Shown: in pieces, positions 17,550 through 26,162 of the stretch
How the letters are laid out: each line of letters opens with the position of its first letter
Position numbering within the stretch: position 1 is the first letter of the stretch
Notes under the pieces: model-generated
Databases searched by the model: none
What the model saw: only the letters and a program-made list of their open reading frames with translations
What the model was told of the DNA's origin: nothing
Made by a program: the position numbers and the translations under genes
From: Streptomyces spiramyceticus
GTDB taxonomy: Bacteria; Actinomycetota; Actinomycetes; Streptomycetales; Streptomycetaceae
Reading direction: 5' to 3'
Assembly (NCBI RefSeq): GCF_028807635.1
Contig: NZ_JARBAX010000002.1
Span: 1,116,001 to 1,180,000 of the forward strand
Length of the DNA stretch: 64,000 nt

Positions 17550-19105
17550 ACGGCCCGCCTGAGCCCCGGGACGCGGCAGGCCCGGCGCCGCAGCCGGAGA
17601 TCCCCATCAGCAGGGAGGACCGCTACCGGCTGCTGGAGGTACTGGCGAGCATTTACGGAACCGACAAAGAGGCGGCCGGAATCCTCGACCGCATCGGATT
17701 CCCCCGCGGACGGCGCCCCAACTTCGTCGGCGCGAAGCCCGAAGAGACATGGACGGAAATCTTCGTCGACCTCAGCAACGGGGTCGTGGCGTCCCCCTAC
17801 CGGCAGCTGATCACCATCGCGGTCCGCGTGTACAGCGCCAACGAGACCCTGGTGGACCTCGCCCGTACGTACGGCATCCTCCCGCCGGTCGCCGGCGCTC
17901 CGGCTCCCGCTCCAGTGCCCGCTCCACAACCTGTGCCGCAGCCCGCCGTCGCGCCCACCGCCCCAGCCGCGGCGGCGGCCGCGCCCCAGGCCGAGCCCAT
18001 GTGCCACGTGATCGTCCGCGCGGACTCCGAGAACGACCGCCGGCGAGCGGCGACCGCCCTCACCGCGCTGGGCCTGCGTCCCAGAGAGGTCTGGTCGACC
18101 GCCCACGCCGTCTCCTTCCGCGTCGACTCCGACCAGCCCGATGTCGTACGGGAAGGGTTACGGGACACCCTGTTCGGCTGGACCGTCGTCGCACCGGGAC
18201 AGCCCGACTACCTGCTGCACCAGCTCTTCGTCGAAGGCCCGGACGGCCGGCAGTTCCGGCTCATCGACGCACCGGCCCAGCAGGCGAACAGCGACGTCGC
18301 GGCCGAAGTCGTGGACCAGTACGGCCCGGGATTCACCGACGCCACCCGTTCCACCGTCATCGACCATGTGCAGGCTGACGGCCAGGGCCGCCGCCTGGAC
18401 CCCGACGCCACCCTCCACGAGTCGGGCGTCCAGGACGGGGACCGTATGCGGGTCGGCTTCGAGACCACGGCCGGGGCGGTCAACCCCCTCGACCGGCAGG
18501 ACGCCCTCTACCGGGTGCGCAACCAGATCGTCGCCTACGCCGAAAGCCACCCAGGATTCGGCGTCAGCGCGGACTCGGCGCTGCTGCCCACCGAATTCGA
18601 GGTGGAATTCGAGCAGTTGAGCTTCGGCCCGCCCACCTCCCCCGGCGGCGAACCGTCCGAGATCACGCACCATGTCGTACTGATCCAACTCGGCCCGGAA
18701 TTCCCGGAGACGGCCCCCGAGGTCTACTGGCTGACCCCCGTCTTCCACCCCAACGTCTTCCCGAACTACGACTGCGAACAGTCGCGCGCCTACGCGCAGA
18801 GCAAGGGCCTGGTGTGCCTCGGGCTGCTCGCCGAGTCGTACCAGCCGTCACTCAGCTTCGGAACGCTGTGCCAGATGCTCGTCGACATGGCGGGCTTCCG
18901 GAACTACTCGCTGTTCGAGCCGACCGGCGAGCTCGGTCCCGACGGCAATCCCCGGGTCCGCGGAAACTTCTACGACCGCACCGCGGCGCAATGGGTCGAA
19001 GAGCACCAGGACCGGATCAGCGCCATCAACGGCAGCGTCGCCGCTCCCACCCTCCGGGACTCACCCCGCTACCCCAACCTCGTCGAACCCGTCGACGGCC
19101 GATGA
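17528..19105 (+). CDS. Adaptor-ubiquitin-like-E2 fusion protein
   Basis: 525 residues in four parts: an effector-associated (EAD1-like) helical domain (about 26-120), a Pro/Ala linker, a small alpha/beta module (about 160-225), a ubiquitin/YukD-like beta-grasp region (about 228-320), and an E2 conjugating fold (about 325-500). The E2 part has the HPN motif at 407-409 and a GLVCLG loop whose Cys430 matches the E2 catalytic cysteine, followed by the usual SLSFGTLCQMLVDM helix. It looks catalytically intact. The adaptor domain resembles the N-terminus of the CHAT protease at 28.1 kb. Codon 211 (18158) is TTA. ATG at 17528 follows GGGGGGAG and overlaps the E1 gene by 22 bp. Confidence 0.82.
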   Translation: MASAEFLNGPPEPRDAAGPAPQPEIPISREDRYRLLEVLASIYGTDKEAAGILDRIGFPRGRRPNFVGAKPEETWTEIFVDLSNGVVASPYRQLITIAVRVYSANETLVDLARTYGILPPVAGAPAPAPVPAPQPVPQPAVAPTAPAAAAAAPQAEPMCHVIVRADSENDRRRAATALTALGLRPREVWSTAHAVSFRVDSDQPDVVREGLRDTLFGWTVVAPGQPDYLLHQLFVEGPDGRQFRLIDAPAQQANSDVAAEVVDQYGPGFTDATRSTVIDHVQADGQGRRLDPDATLHESGVQDGDRMRVGFETTAGAVNPLDRQDALYRVRNQIVAYAESHPGFGVSADSALLPTEFEVEFEQLSFGPPTSPGGEPSEITHHVVLIQLGPEFPETAPEVYWLTPVFHPNVFPNYDCEQSRAYAQSKGLVCLGLLAESYQPSLSFGTLCQMLVDMAGFRNYSLFEPTGELGPDGNPRVRGNFYDRTAAQWVEEHQDRISAINGSVAAPTLRDSPRYPNLVEPVDGR

Positions 19106-20118
19106 GTACCCCGGCGGGCATCGACGTGGAACTCTTCCGCACTGACGACTACGTAAGGGCCGGGCGGCTGCCGTTGCTGCCCCTTCTGCGCAGCGTCCTG
19201 GAGCCCATGGTCGGCCAGTCGCTGGAGGGAGCCACGATCGAGCTGTCCTTCCTGCCCCTCACCGACCGCGCGCCGGTCCGGGGCACGCCCTCCGTCATCA
19301 ACCTCAGGGGCAGCCACGGTTACGTCCAGGTGCGGATCGTCCGCGGGGACACCGTGCTCTACCAGCACCCGCACGCGTTGCGCGAAATCGTCGGCAGGCC
19401 CCTGCAGGAACTCCTGGGTGAGAGGCTCCCGGAGGAGACGCACTGGGGCTTCGGGATCCGCGGGCCCGGGCTGGAGAAGGTCGCCCTCGTCCGGCCGAAA
19501 CCCATGGCCGCCAACCGGGTCGAGATCGCCGTCGGCGGACCCAGGCGACGCCTCTTCGGCATCGAGGAAGTGCCGGAACCGGAGCCGCCCGTCGCGACCC
19601 TCCAGGAACTCGGCATCGCCGAACCCACCGTGGAGGCAGTGTCCGAACCGGTCGCGGTGGTCCTCCACTCACGCGTGCACGGGGCACTGACCGGCGCGCG
19701 GCCGTTCTCGCGCGAGGTCGAGGAGGGCGGATTCCTCGCGGGGCACGTCCACCGCAACGCCGAACACCCGGACGGCCACCTGGTGGAGGTGACCGTGGCG
19801 ATCCCCGCCGAACGCACCGGCGCCTCCCTCCTGCACTTCACCTTCACCGGCGAGAGCTACCTCAGGATCGGTGAATCGCTCGCCGCACGGGCCAGGGGCG
19901 AGAGCCTCGTCGGCTGGTACCACACGCACCTGTTCCCGGCCACGGACCGCTTCGGGCTCTCGTCGGCCGACGTAGACCTGCACACCACCACCTTCCACCG
20001 CCCGTGGCAGGTGGCGGCCCTCGTCAACATCGACCAGGCGTCGCGCGTACTGCGCCTCTACCGCCGAAACGGGGCCGACACGATGACCACCGCCCCCTAC
20101 TGGGTGAGGGAGCCGTGA
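19102..20118 (+). CDS. JAB/JAMM-type metalloprotease (deconjugase)
   Basis: 338 residues. The C-terminal half is a JAB domain: a Glu in the EEGGFLAG strand, then His274-Thr-His276 and a Ser287-x-x-Asp290 pair, the zinc set E...HxH...SxxD of JAMM proteases that release ubiquitin or process its precursors. The N-terminal ~170 residues are unfamiliar. It overlaps the E2 gene by 4 bp (ATGA), so conjugation and removal are encoded side by side. It probably trims or removes the modifier made by this operon. Confidence 0.88.
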   Translation: MSTPAGIDVELFRTDDYVRAGRLPLLPLLRSVLEPMVGQSLEGATIELSFLPLTDRAPVRGTPSVINLRGSHGYVQVRIVRGDTVLYQHPHALREIVGRPLQELLGERLPEETHWGFGIRGPGLEKVALVRPKPMAANRVEIAVGGPRRRLFGIEEVPEPEPPVATLQELGIAEPTVEAVSEPVAVVLHSRVHGALTGARPFSREVEEGGFLAGHVHRNAEHPDGHLVEVTVAIPAERTGASLLHFTFTGESYLRIGESLAARARGESLVGWYHTHLFPATDRFGLSSADVDLHTTTFHRPWQVAALVNIDQASRVLRLYRRNGADTMTTAPYWVREP

Positions 20119-21056
20119 ACGCCCTGACCACCGCCCTGCGAGTGCTGCGCTGGGCGGTTGAAGGGACGGGCCAGCCGCCCGGCGGTCCCCTCCAGCACAC
20201 CTCCGGCCTCATCGACCCCGGCGCGGACGTACGTACGGCCCTGGCGGAGCTCATCCGCCACTTCGCGGCACGCCACGGCGCGGGCCGGCCACCGCTCGGC
20301 GACCCGGAACCGGCAAGCGCCGGTGGCGTACTGCTCGCGGCGGCGATCGGCGGCCGGATGGAACCGGAGTCCGCGTGCGCGGTCGCCGAGGCGCTGCCGC
20401 CCCGAAGCCTGTCGGAGCGGGGCGGCGGCTGGTCCGACGCTCTCGCCCGCCATGCCGTCGTCGCTCCCTTCCTGAGCGGCGTACCGCGCTTCGAGGGAAA
20501 GCAGGCCGCCCCGCAAGGAGCGGTGGCGATGGGCCGTGCCGAGGCCGAAGAGAACGAATTGCGCATCGGCGAGGTACTGCTGGACGCCTCCCCGCTGTCC
20601 GCAGTGCTGTACCGCCCCGCGGCCGGGCCGCTCTCCCGGGGCGCCACCGGCGCCGTTCGTACGGCTTCCGCACTCGTCACCCGCCCGGCAGGACGCCGCC
20701 TCCTGTGCAACGGACTCGCCGCCTGGCACGGTCACGCGCCGGTGCTGGACTGGCGGTCCCAGCTGCTGGCCCGCCTCTCCGCCGACTACCCGGAGGTCGT
20801 ACTGGACACCTATCTCGCCGCCCGCCTGCGGTACGGAACAGAGTGGGATCACCAGGTACGCGCGGCGCGGCGGCGCCTCGCGGTCCGCGCACTGCCCGAC
20901 GAACTCACGCTCGCCACCGTCCGGTTCTGGGCGCCGCTCGCGGACCTGGCCCGACGGCACCCCGGTCTGCCGGCGACCCGGCCCCTGCTGGCCGGGCACC
21001 AGCCGGCCGTCGAGCTCGTACGCCGCTACCGGCTGAATCTGCCCGCAACCGGCTGA
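20115..21056 (+). CDS. Operon protein of unknown function
   Basis: 313 residues, mostly helical and Ala/Arg/Leu-rich, with no motif I recognise, no signal peptide and no membrane helix. GTG at 20115 overlaps the JAB stop by 4 bp, which together with strong GC third-position bias supports it as a real gene. Position between the deconjugase and the AAA+ ATPase suggests an adaptor role. Confidence 0.65.
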   Translation: MNALTTALRVLRWAVEGTGQPPGGPLQHTSGLIDPGADVRTALAELIRHFAARHGAGRPPLGDPEPASAGGVLLAAAIGGRMEPESACAVAEALPPRSLSERGGGWSDALARHAVVAPFLSGVPRFEGKQAAPQGAVAMGRAEAEENELRIGEVLLDASPLSAVLYRPAAGPLSRGATGAVRTASALVTRPAGRRLLCNGLAAWHGHAPVLDWRSQLLARLSADYPEVVLDTYLAARLRYGTEWDHQVRAARRRLAVRALPDELTLATVRFWAPLADLARRHPGLPATRPLLAGHQPAVELVRRYRLNLPATG

Positions 21057-21070
21057 GAGGAGTGGTTCCC

Positions 21071-23119
21071 ATGTCCAAGCGCCGCCTCGTCTTCGCGTCC
21101 ACCACACCCCAGGCACTGCGGGACCGCTGCCTGATGGCTCCGGTGGACGACCCGGACCTCACCCTCGGCCAACTCCTCGAAGAATTCCCCGCCTTGTCGC
21201 TGACCGAACTCGTCGACGACCACCTGCGGCTCCCCCTGAGCCGCGTGCTCGTCGACGTACTCGACCATCCGCCCGCGCCCGGCACCCCGCTCTATCTGCC
21301 GCCCGGTGTCCGGCTCGGCGCGCTGTCCGGACAGGCGGCCGACGACGAGCCCGCGGGTGACGGGGAGGCGAGTGCTCCCGACCCGGTGCAGAAACCGCAG
21401 GACCGCACGGTCGCAGCGGCGAACGCGCATCCCAAGCGGCTGAGCGAGCGCGAGGCCGTCCTCATCGCCCACGACGTCGAAATCAGCCGCGCCGCCGCCT
21501 ACTTGGAAAGCGGCCTGTCGGTACTCATCCGCTGCGAGAAGCTCCTCGTGGAGCACCTGGCCGCCGAGATAGCCGGACGGTCCGGGCGCCCCCAGCAGAC
21601 CGTACGGCTCGCCGAGAGCGTCGCGGACGCCGCCGCGGCGCCCGGTGGCTTCGGCCCCGGCCGCCGGGCCGAACTGCTCGCCCTGCTGCACACCGCCGTC
21701 ACCGACGCCCCGCCCGAGGACGTCGTGGTCGTACCCCACCTCGACCTGCTGGCGGGCGGCAGCGACGCCGCGCTGACCGCCGAGGCCCGGGAGCTGACCG
21801 ATGTGCTCTACGAGCGCAGCGAACGCGTCCTGCTGGCCTTCACCGACCCGTCCCTGGTCGTGCCCGAGGTGCTCGCGGGCCGTTTCGGTGTCCGGCTCGC
21901 GCTGGACATCCTGCCGCGCGAAGTGGTCACCGCCGACAGCGAGCGTGTGCCGCTCGGGCAGGCGCTGATCACGGAAGCCGAGGCGGAGCTGTTCTCCGGG
22001 TTCGACCCGGCCGGGCTCTACAAGTACGTGGCGGGTATGAACGCCGTCCGGCTCCGGCACGCCGTGCGCTTCGCCTACCACCACCACGCCGGCCCCGACG
22101 GCGATCAGGAGTCGGGGCGCCGGCCGACGTTCGCCGACCTCCTTCAGGAGCTTCGAATCTTCAAGGCCCGTACGTCGAGCGCCTTCGAGGTGCCCGACGT
22201 GCCGCTGTCGGCCATCGGCGGCTACAAGTTGGTCAAGGACGAGCTGCAGCGGGCGCTGGACATCGTCGGCGGCGCGGCCGACCTGCCCGAACACCTGCGC
22301 CACGATCTCGTCCCGCGCGGCTTCATCTTCCACGGCCCGCCCGGCACCGGAAAGACCTTGTTCGCGAAGGCGGTGGCCAGCAAACTCGGCGCGACGATCC
22401 TTGTCGTCTCCGGTCCGGAGATCACGGACATGTACGTGGGGGAGAGCGAGCGCAAGGTACGGGACCTTTTCGCCGAGGCACGGCGCAACGCGCCCGCGGT
22501 CATCGTCTTCGACGAGTTCGACTCCATCGCCGCCCAGCGCACCGGCCGCGACGACGGAGGCAGCCGTGCGGGCAACGCCGTCGTGGCCCAGCTCCTCACC
22601 GAACTCGACGGATTCCGGCCCGAAGTGCCGGTTCTGATCATCGGCACCACCAACAGGATCGACCTGATCGACGACGCGCTCCTGCGCCCCAGCCGGTTCC
22701 GCCCCATCAAGATCGACCTCCCGGACCATTCGGCCCGTACCGCCATCGCCGAGGTCCATGCGAAGCACTTCGGGGTGGCCGTACGGCCGGGGCTGCTGAA
22801 GCGGATCGCCACGGCGACGGACGGGATGAACGGCGACGAGATCCGCTCGGTGTTCCGCGACGCCCGCGCCGAGCAGCTCGTCGGCGGACGAGGCGTCCCC
22901 GGCGCCCGCCGCCTCGGCGAACTCGTCGGCGAACTCCGCAGGGCGCGACAGCAGCGGGACCTCGACCGAGCCCAGCAGCAGACCGGCCGGAGCGCGGCCG
23001 CGAACGCGGCACAGCGCTCCCAGCGCGCCGCCATGATCGTTCTCGCGGGCCGCCAGTCGGCCCGTACAGCCCCCGCCGGGGCAGCACCGCTCGACCGAGG
23101 GGACGGCACGACACCGTGA
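21071..23119 (+). CDS. CDC48/FtsH-like AAA+ ATPase
   Basis: 682 residues. The C-terminal AAA+ module is complete: Walker A GPPGTGKT (422-429), pore-loop area MYVGESERKVRDLF, Walker B VIVFDEFD, sensor-1 IGTTNRIDLID and an arginine-finger region LLRPSRF. The N-terminal half (about 130-300) resembles a second, degenerate ATPase core without Walker A. No FtsH zinc-protease motif (HExxH) is visible, so it is an unfoldase or remodeller rather than a protease. ATG at 21071 lies 14 bp after the previous stop with GAGAGGAG upstream. It may process conjugated targets as Cdc48 does. Confidence 0.85.
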   Translation: MSKRRLVFASTTPQALRDRCLMAPVDDPDLTLGQLLEEFPALSLTELVDDHLRLPLSRVLVDVLDHPPAPGTPLYLPPGVRLGALSGQAADDEPAGDGEASAPDPVQKPQDRTVAAANAHPKRLSEREAVLIAHDVEISRAAAYLESGLSVLIRCEKLLVEHLAAEIAGRSGRPQQTVRLAESVADAAAAPGGFGPGRRAELLALLHTAVTDAPPEDVVVVPHLDLLAGGSDAALTAEARELTDVLYERSERVLLAFTDPSLVVPEVLAGRFGVRLALDILPREVVTADSERVPLGQALITEAEAELFSGFDPAGLYKYVAGMNAVRLRHAVRFAYHHHAGPDGDQESGRRPTFADLLQELRIFKARTSSAFEVPDVPLSAIGGYKLVKDELQRALDIVGGAADLPEHLRHDLVPRGFIFHGPPGTGKTLFAKAVASKLGATILVVSGPEITDMYVGESERKVRDLFAEARRNAPAVIVFDEFDSIAAQRTGRDDGGSRAGNAVVAQLLTELDGFRPEVPVLIIGTTNRIDLIDDALLRPSRFRPIKIDLPDHSARTAIAEVHAKHFGVAVRPGLLKRIATATDGMNGDEIRSVFRDARAEQLVGGRGVPGARRLGELVGELRRARQQRDLDRAQQQTGRSAAANAAQRSQRAAMIVLAGRQSARTAPAGAAPLDRGDGTTP

Positions 23120-24351
23120 GCAACGCGACGCCGACGAGGCACGACAGGACCCGGCTGCTGGCACGCACCTTCGCCACGCGCCTGGAAGAGGTGAAACAGG
23201 GATTCGTCGAGCGCGACGAAGTGGTCGACCTGCTGGCGCTGGCCACGCTGTGCCGCGAACACGCCCTGCTGATCGGGCCACCGGGAACCGCCAAGACCCG
23301 GCTGATCGAGCGGTACTGCCGCATCCTCGACACATCACCCTTCACCTACCTGCTCACCCGGTTCACCGAGCCCGCCGAGCTCTTCGGGCCCATCGACCTG
23401 CGGAAGTTCCAGGACCAGAGCGTGTACGAGGTGAACACCTCCGGCATGCTCCCCGAGGCCCGTATCGCCTTCCTCGACGAGGTCTTCCAGGGCAGCTCGG
23501 CCATCCTCAACACCCTGCTGACCCTGGTCAACGAGCGAAACTTCTTCACCGGCAGCAAGACCATCCACGGCCGGCTGATCACGCTGCTCGGGTCGTCGAA
23601 CGAGATCCCCGACGACCCGGTCCTCGCCGCGTTCAGCGACCGCTTCCTGTTCCGCTGCCGCCTCGACTACGTCGCGGACGACGAGGTCGAAGAGGTGCTG
23701 GGACTGGGCTGGCAGGCGGAACAGCAGCAGATCCGCACCGATCCGGCCCTGGTCGACGGCCAGTTCGGCAAGGCACCCGTCAAGTCCCCCGTCAAGGTCG
23801 CCGGAACAGACCGCTCCCAGGTGGCCTTCCCGCTCGCGGATCTCGCCGTGCTGCAGCAGGCGCTGGCCGACATCGACCTGAGTGCCGTACGCGATCCGTA
23901 CGCCCGTATCGTGCGGGCACTGCGCGCCGAGGGCATCGCCTTCTCCGACCGCCGCGCCGTCAAGGCACAGAAGGCGTTCGCCGCGTCCGCGCTGCTGGCG
24001 GGCCGGCTGCGGGCGGAGATCTCGGACCTGGCCGTCCTGACACGGCTGTGGACGGACCCGAGGGACGAGCAGTCGCTGCGCCGCATCGTCGCCGACCACG
24101 GTGTCCCCGTCGATACGCCCGGCCGGATCCTGCGCGATCCCTACGACTTGCGGATCGACCTGCGCGAATGCCGCAACCGTCTGGCCCTGCTGCGTACTTC
24201 GGACGAAATCCGGGAGATGCTGCGACTCCTCGGACGCCTGGCCGCCGAGGCACGCCGGGACCACCCGGCCGAGCAGCCGCTGCTCAAGGAGATCAGCCAG
24301 GCTCAGCGCGAGACGCTCACCAAACTGCGCGAGGACTTCCCGGAGGAGTGA
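23116..24351 (+). CDS. MoxR-family AAA+ ATPase
   Basis: 411 residues. Walker A GPPGTAKT at 54-61, Walker B ARIAFLDEVFQGSSAILNTL and the NERNFF element are diagnostic for the MoxR/RavA group, which acts with vWA-domain partners to remodel proteins. Two vWA-like partners are encoded in this operon. GTG at 23116 overlaps the preceding ATPase gene by 4 bp. With the CDC48/FtsH-like ATPase and a vWA protein this recalls the FtsH-vWA-MoxR ternary conflict systems known from comparative genomics. Confidence 0.88.
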   Translation: MSNATPTRHDRTRLLARTFATRLEEVKQGFVERDEVVDLLALATLCREHALLIGPPGTAKTRLIERYCRILDTSPFTYLLTRFTEPAELFGPIDLRKFQDQSVYEVNTSGMLPEARIAFLDEVFQGSSAILNTLLTLVNERNFFTGSKTIHGRLITLLGSSNEIPDDPVLAAFSDRFLFRCRLDYVADDEVEEVLGLGWQAEQQQIRTDPALVDGQFGKAPVKSPVKVAGTDRSQVAFPLADLAVLQQALADIDLSAVRDPYARIVRALRAEGIAFSDRRAVKAQKAFAASALLAGRLRAEISDLAVLTRLWTDPRDEQSLRRIVADHGVPVDTPGRILRDPYDLRIDLRECRNRLALLRTSDEIREMLRLLGRLAAEARRDHPAEQPLLKEISQAQRETLTKLREDFPEE

Positions 24352-24357
24352 TCGAGG

Positions 24358-25131
24358 GTGTGCAATCCGAGGCGCATCAGGGTGCGGGCCACGCGTGAAC
24401 TGGCCGTCGCCTGGGAGCAGGAGATGCGGCGGCGCGTGGTGCGGTCCGGGGAGGCGACGGGCGAGGCGCGGGTGTGCGAGTCGCTGCGGGGATCCGTCGG
24501 CGCACCGACACTGGCCGCGCTGCCCGGCGTATTTGCCCGTTCGCCGGGGTGGGAGGAGACCGAGGACGCGTTCCGGTTCTCCTTCGACGGCGGTTACGTC
24601 GCCTACCGTCCGGCGGAGGCCGAGCTGGAGATCGTGGCGACCGTATCGGCGGCGATCGAGGCGGTGGGTGAAGCGACGGAGACCGTGCGCGGCGAGGTCA
24701 CCGGGACGATCGAGGCCGAGGGCACGGGCATGTACTACGACGACTCGTGGGGCGGCAGGAACCGCACGTCCGCCCGGCACGACGCACAGGCCGCGGCCGA
24801 GGCGGCCCTGAACAGGGAGGCCGAGGAACGGGTCCGAAGGGCCCGCAGCGAGGCCGGGGCGGGAGCCGGGGGCGAGGCGCAGGAGGCGGCAGCGGCCCGC
24901 GCCGACGCGGCCCTCGCAGCGGCGGCCAGGGCACGCGAGCCGGAACTGCGCGAGCAGGCGGCGGCGCGGCTGGCCGCCGTGGGCGTGATGGGCCGGAACC
25001 TCTTCCACCAGGCCCTGGCGGACGCATACCGGGACGCGGTGCTGGCGTACGCGCGCTCGCGCGGGGCCGAGTTCATCAGGTGTTCGGAGACCGACGGCGT
25101 CTTGGAGATCGACTTCGAGCTTCAGATCTAG
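24358..25131 (+). CDS. Operon protein of unknown function
   Basis: 257 residues. The N-terminal ~100 residues form a mixed fold. A long Ala/Glu/Arg-rich, probably coiled-coil segment (about 135-200) follows, and a C-terminal strand ends IDFELQI. No known motif was recognised. GTG at 24358 is 6 bp after the MoxR stop with GAGGAG 8-13 bp upstream. It may be one of the accessory X domains of MoxR/vWA ternary systems. Confidence 0.6.
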   Translation: MCNPRRIRVRATRELAVAWEQEMRRRVVRSGEATGEARVCESLRGSVGAPTLAALPGVFARSPGWEETEDAFRFSFDGGYVAYRPAEAELEIVATVSAAIEAVGEATETVRGEVTGTIEAEGTGMYYDDSWGGRNRTSARHDAQAAAEAALNREAEERVRRARSEAGAGAGGEAQEAAAARADAALAAAARAREPELREQAAARLAAVGVMGRNLFHQALADAYRDAVLAYARSRGAEFIRCSETDGVLEIDFELQI

Positions 25132-25133
25132 CC

Positions 25134-25192
25134 GGCGCGAGACAGGCGTGAGAAGCAGGCGCGAGAAGCAGGCGTGAGACAGGTGCGAGAGG
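25134..25192 (+). repeat. Five imperfect short tandem repeats between operon genes
   Basis: Units GGCGCGAGACA, GGCGTGAGAAGCA, GGCGCGAGAAGCA, GGCGTGAGACA and GGTGCGAGAGG run head to tail and end in the ribosome site of the next gene. They look like slippage-born repeats in the only sizeable gap of this operon. Confidence 0.85.
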
Positions 25193-25198
25193 GGTGCC

Positions 25199-25462
25199 AT
25201 GCGGGTCCGCGTGAGGTTCCGGTACCGGGCCGACACCGGTGAGGTCGAGCTGTACGAGGTCGAGGACATCGGCCCGGGTCCGCGCGCGGCCGACCACGAC
25301 GCCCGGCACGACAGGGCGGCCGCCGCGCTGGCCAGGATCGTCGAGGACAACGCCCTCATCGAAGAGGTGCACGGCGACACCCGCCGACGGCGGCGCGAGC
25401 CGAACGAATCCGTACCCGAGGAGCGTCCGACGACACGGCGGGAGTTGCGCGACCGTGAGTGA
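25199..25462 (+). CDS. Small basic operon protein
   Basis: 87 residues. The first half reads as two strands and an acidic loop (VRVRFRYRADTGEVELYEVEDIG), then a helix, then an Arg/Glu-rich tail. ATG at 25199 follows GAGAGGGG at a good distance. Family unknown. It could be a small beta-rich partner or nucleic-acid-binding protein. It overlaps the next gene by 8 bp. Confidence 0.6.
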   Translation: MRVRVRFRYRADTGEVELYEVEDIGPGPRAADHDARHDRAAAALARIVEDNALIEEVHGDTRRRRREPNESVPEERPTTRRELRDRE

Positions 25463-26159
25463 CGCCGCACTGCTGGAACGCGCCGCGGGCTGCTACCTGC
25501 GGTCCGGGCTCCCGACCGAGGCCGCGCGCTGCCTGAGGGAGGCGGGCGCATACCGGCGCTCCGCCGAACTGTGCCGCGAACTGGGCGAGTTCCTCGGCGC
25601 GGCCGAGGACTACGTGTGCGCCGACATGATGGACGTGGCTGCCTGGGTTCTCGTCCACGAAGCCGGGGACGCGCCGGCCGCCAGGGCGGTCGCGGTCTGT
25701 GCGCCGCCCCGTGTCCGGACCGGGCTCGGCTCCGGGGAATGGACCGCGGCGGCTGTCCGGGTGACGCAATCCCGGTCGGCGCAACGGAGGTCGGCCGCCG
25801 AGCAGGAGGCCCGGGAAAGCTCGCTGCGCATGCGGCTGGCACTGGCACGCTGCGACGTTGCCGAAGGCCGCTCCGACCGGGAGCCCCTCGCCGCGCTCGC
25901 TGCGGCGGCGGTCTTCCTCGGCTCCCACTCCCTCGTGTACGACCGGCTGGTGGAGCAATGGGCGGTCGCGACAGCCGAGTCGATGCGGCGCTACGACCAG
26001 GTCGCCCTCCTCTTCGCAGCGGCCGTACGCGGACGGCGCAGTGGCGCGGCGCGGCGCTGGACCGAGTGGGCGGCGCGGGTGCTGCAGTCCGAGATCACGA
26101 TCCCCGATCTTCCTTCGGACGACCGTCGGCAGGCCGTCCGTGCACTACGACAGGGATGA
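25455..26159 (+). CDS. Helical-repeat (TPR-like) operon protein
   Basis: 234 residues, almost all helix. The first 80 residues show repeat pairs of the form LERAAGCYLRSGLPTEAARCL, typical of alpha-solenoid or TPR-like scaffolds. The same style recurs at the C-terminus of the next protein (AAEIHEHNGDALRAANLYERAA). GTG at 25455 has GGGAG 9 bp upstream and lies inside the end of the previous gene. Expected role: protein-protein interaction within the complex. Confidence 0.65.
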   Translation: MSDAALLERAAGCYLRSGLPTEAARCLREAGAYRRSAELCRELGEFLGAAEDYVCADMMDVAAWVLVHEAGDAPAARAVAVCAPPRVRTGLGSGEWTAAAVRVTQSRSAQRRSAAEQEARESSLRMRLALARCDVAEGRSDREPLAALAAAAVFLGSHSLVYDRLVEQWAVATAESMRRYDQVALLFAAAVRGRRSGAARRWTEWAARVLQSEITIPDLPSDDRRQAVRALRQG

Positions 26160-26162
26160 ACC

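Noticed and set aside
21071-23119. Membrane protease FtsH
   Set aside because: No membrane segment and no HExxH zinc motif; only the ATPase part is of this type.
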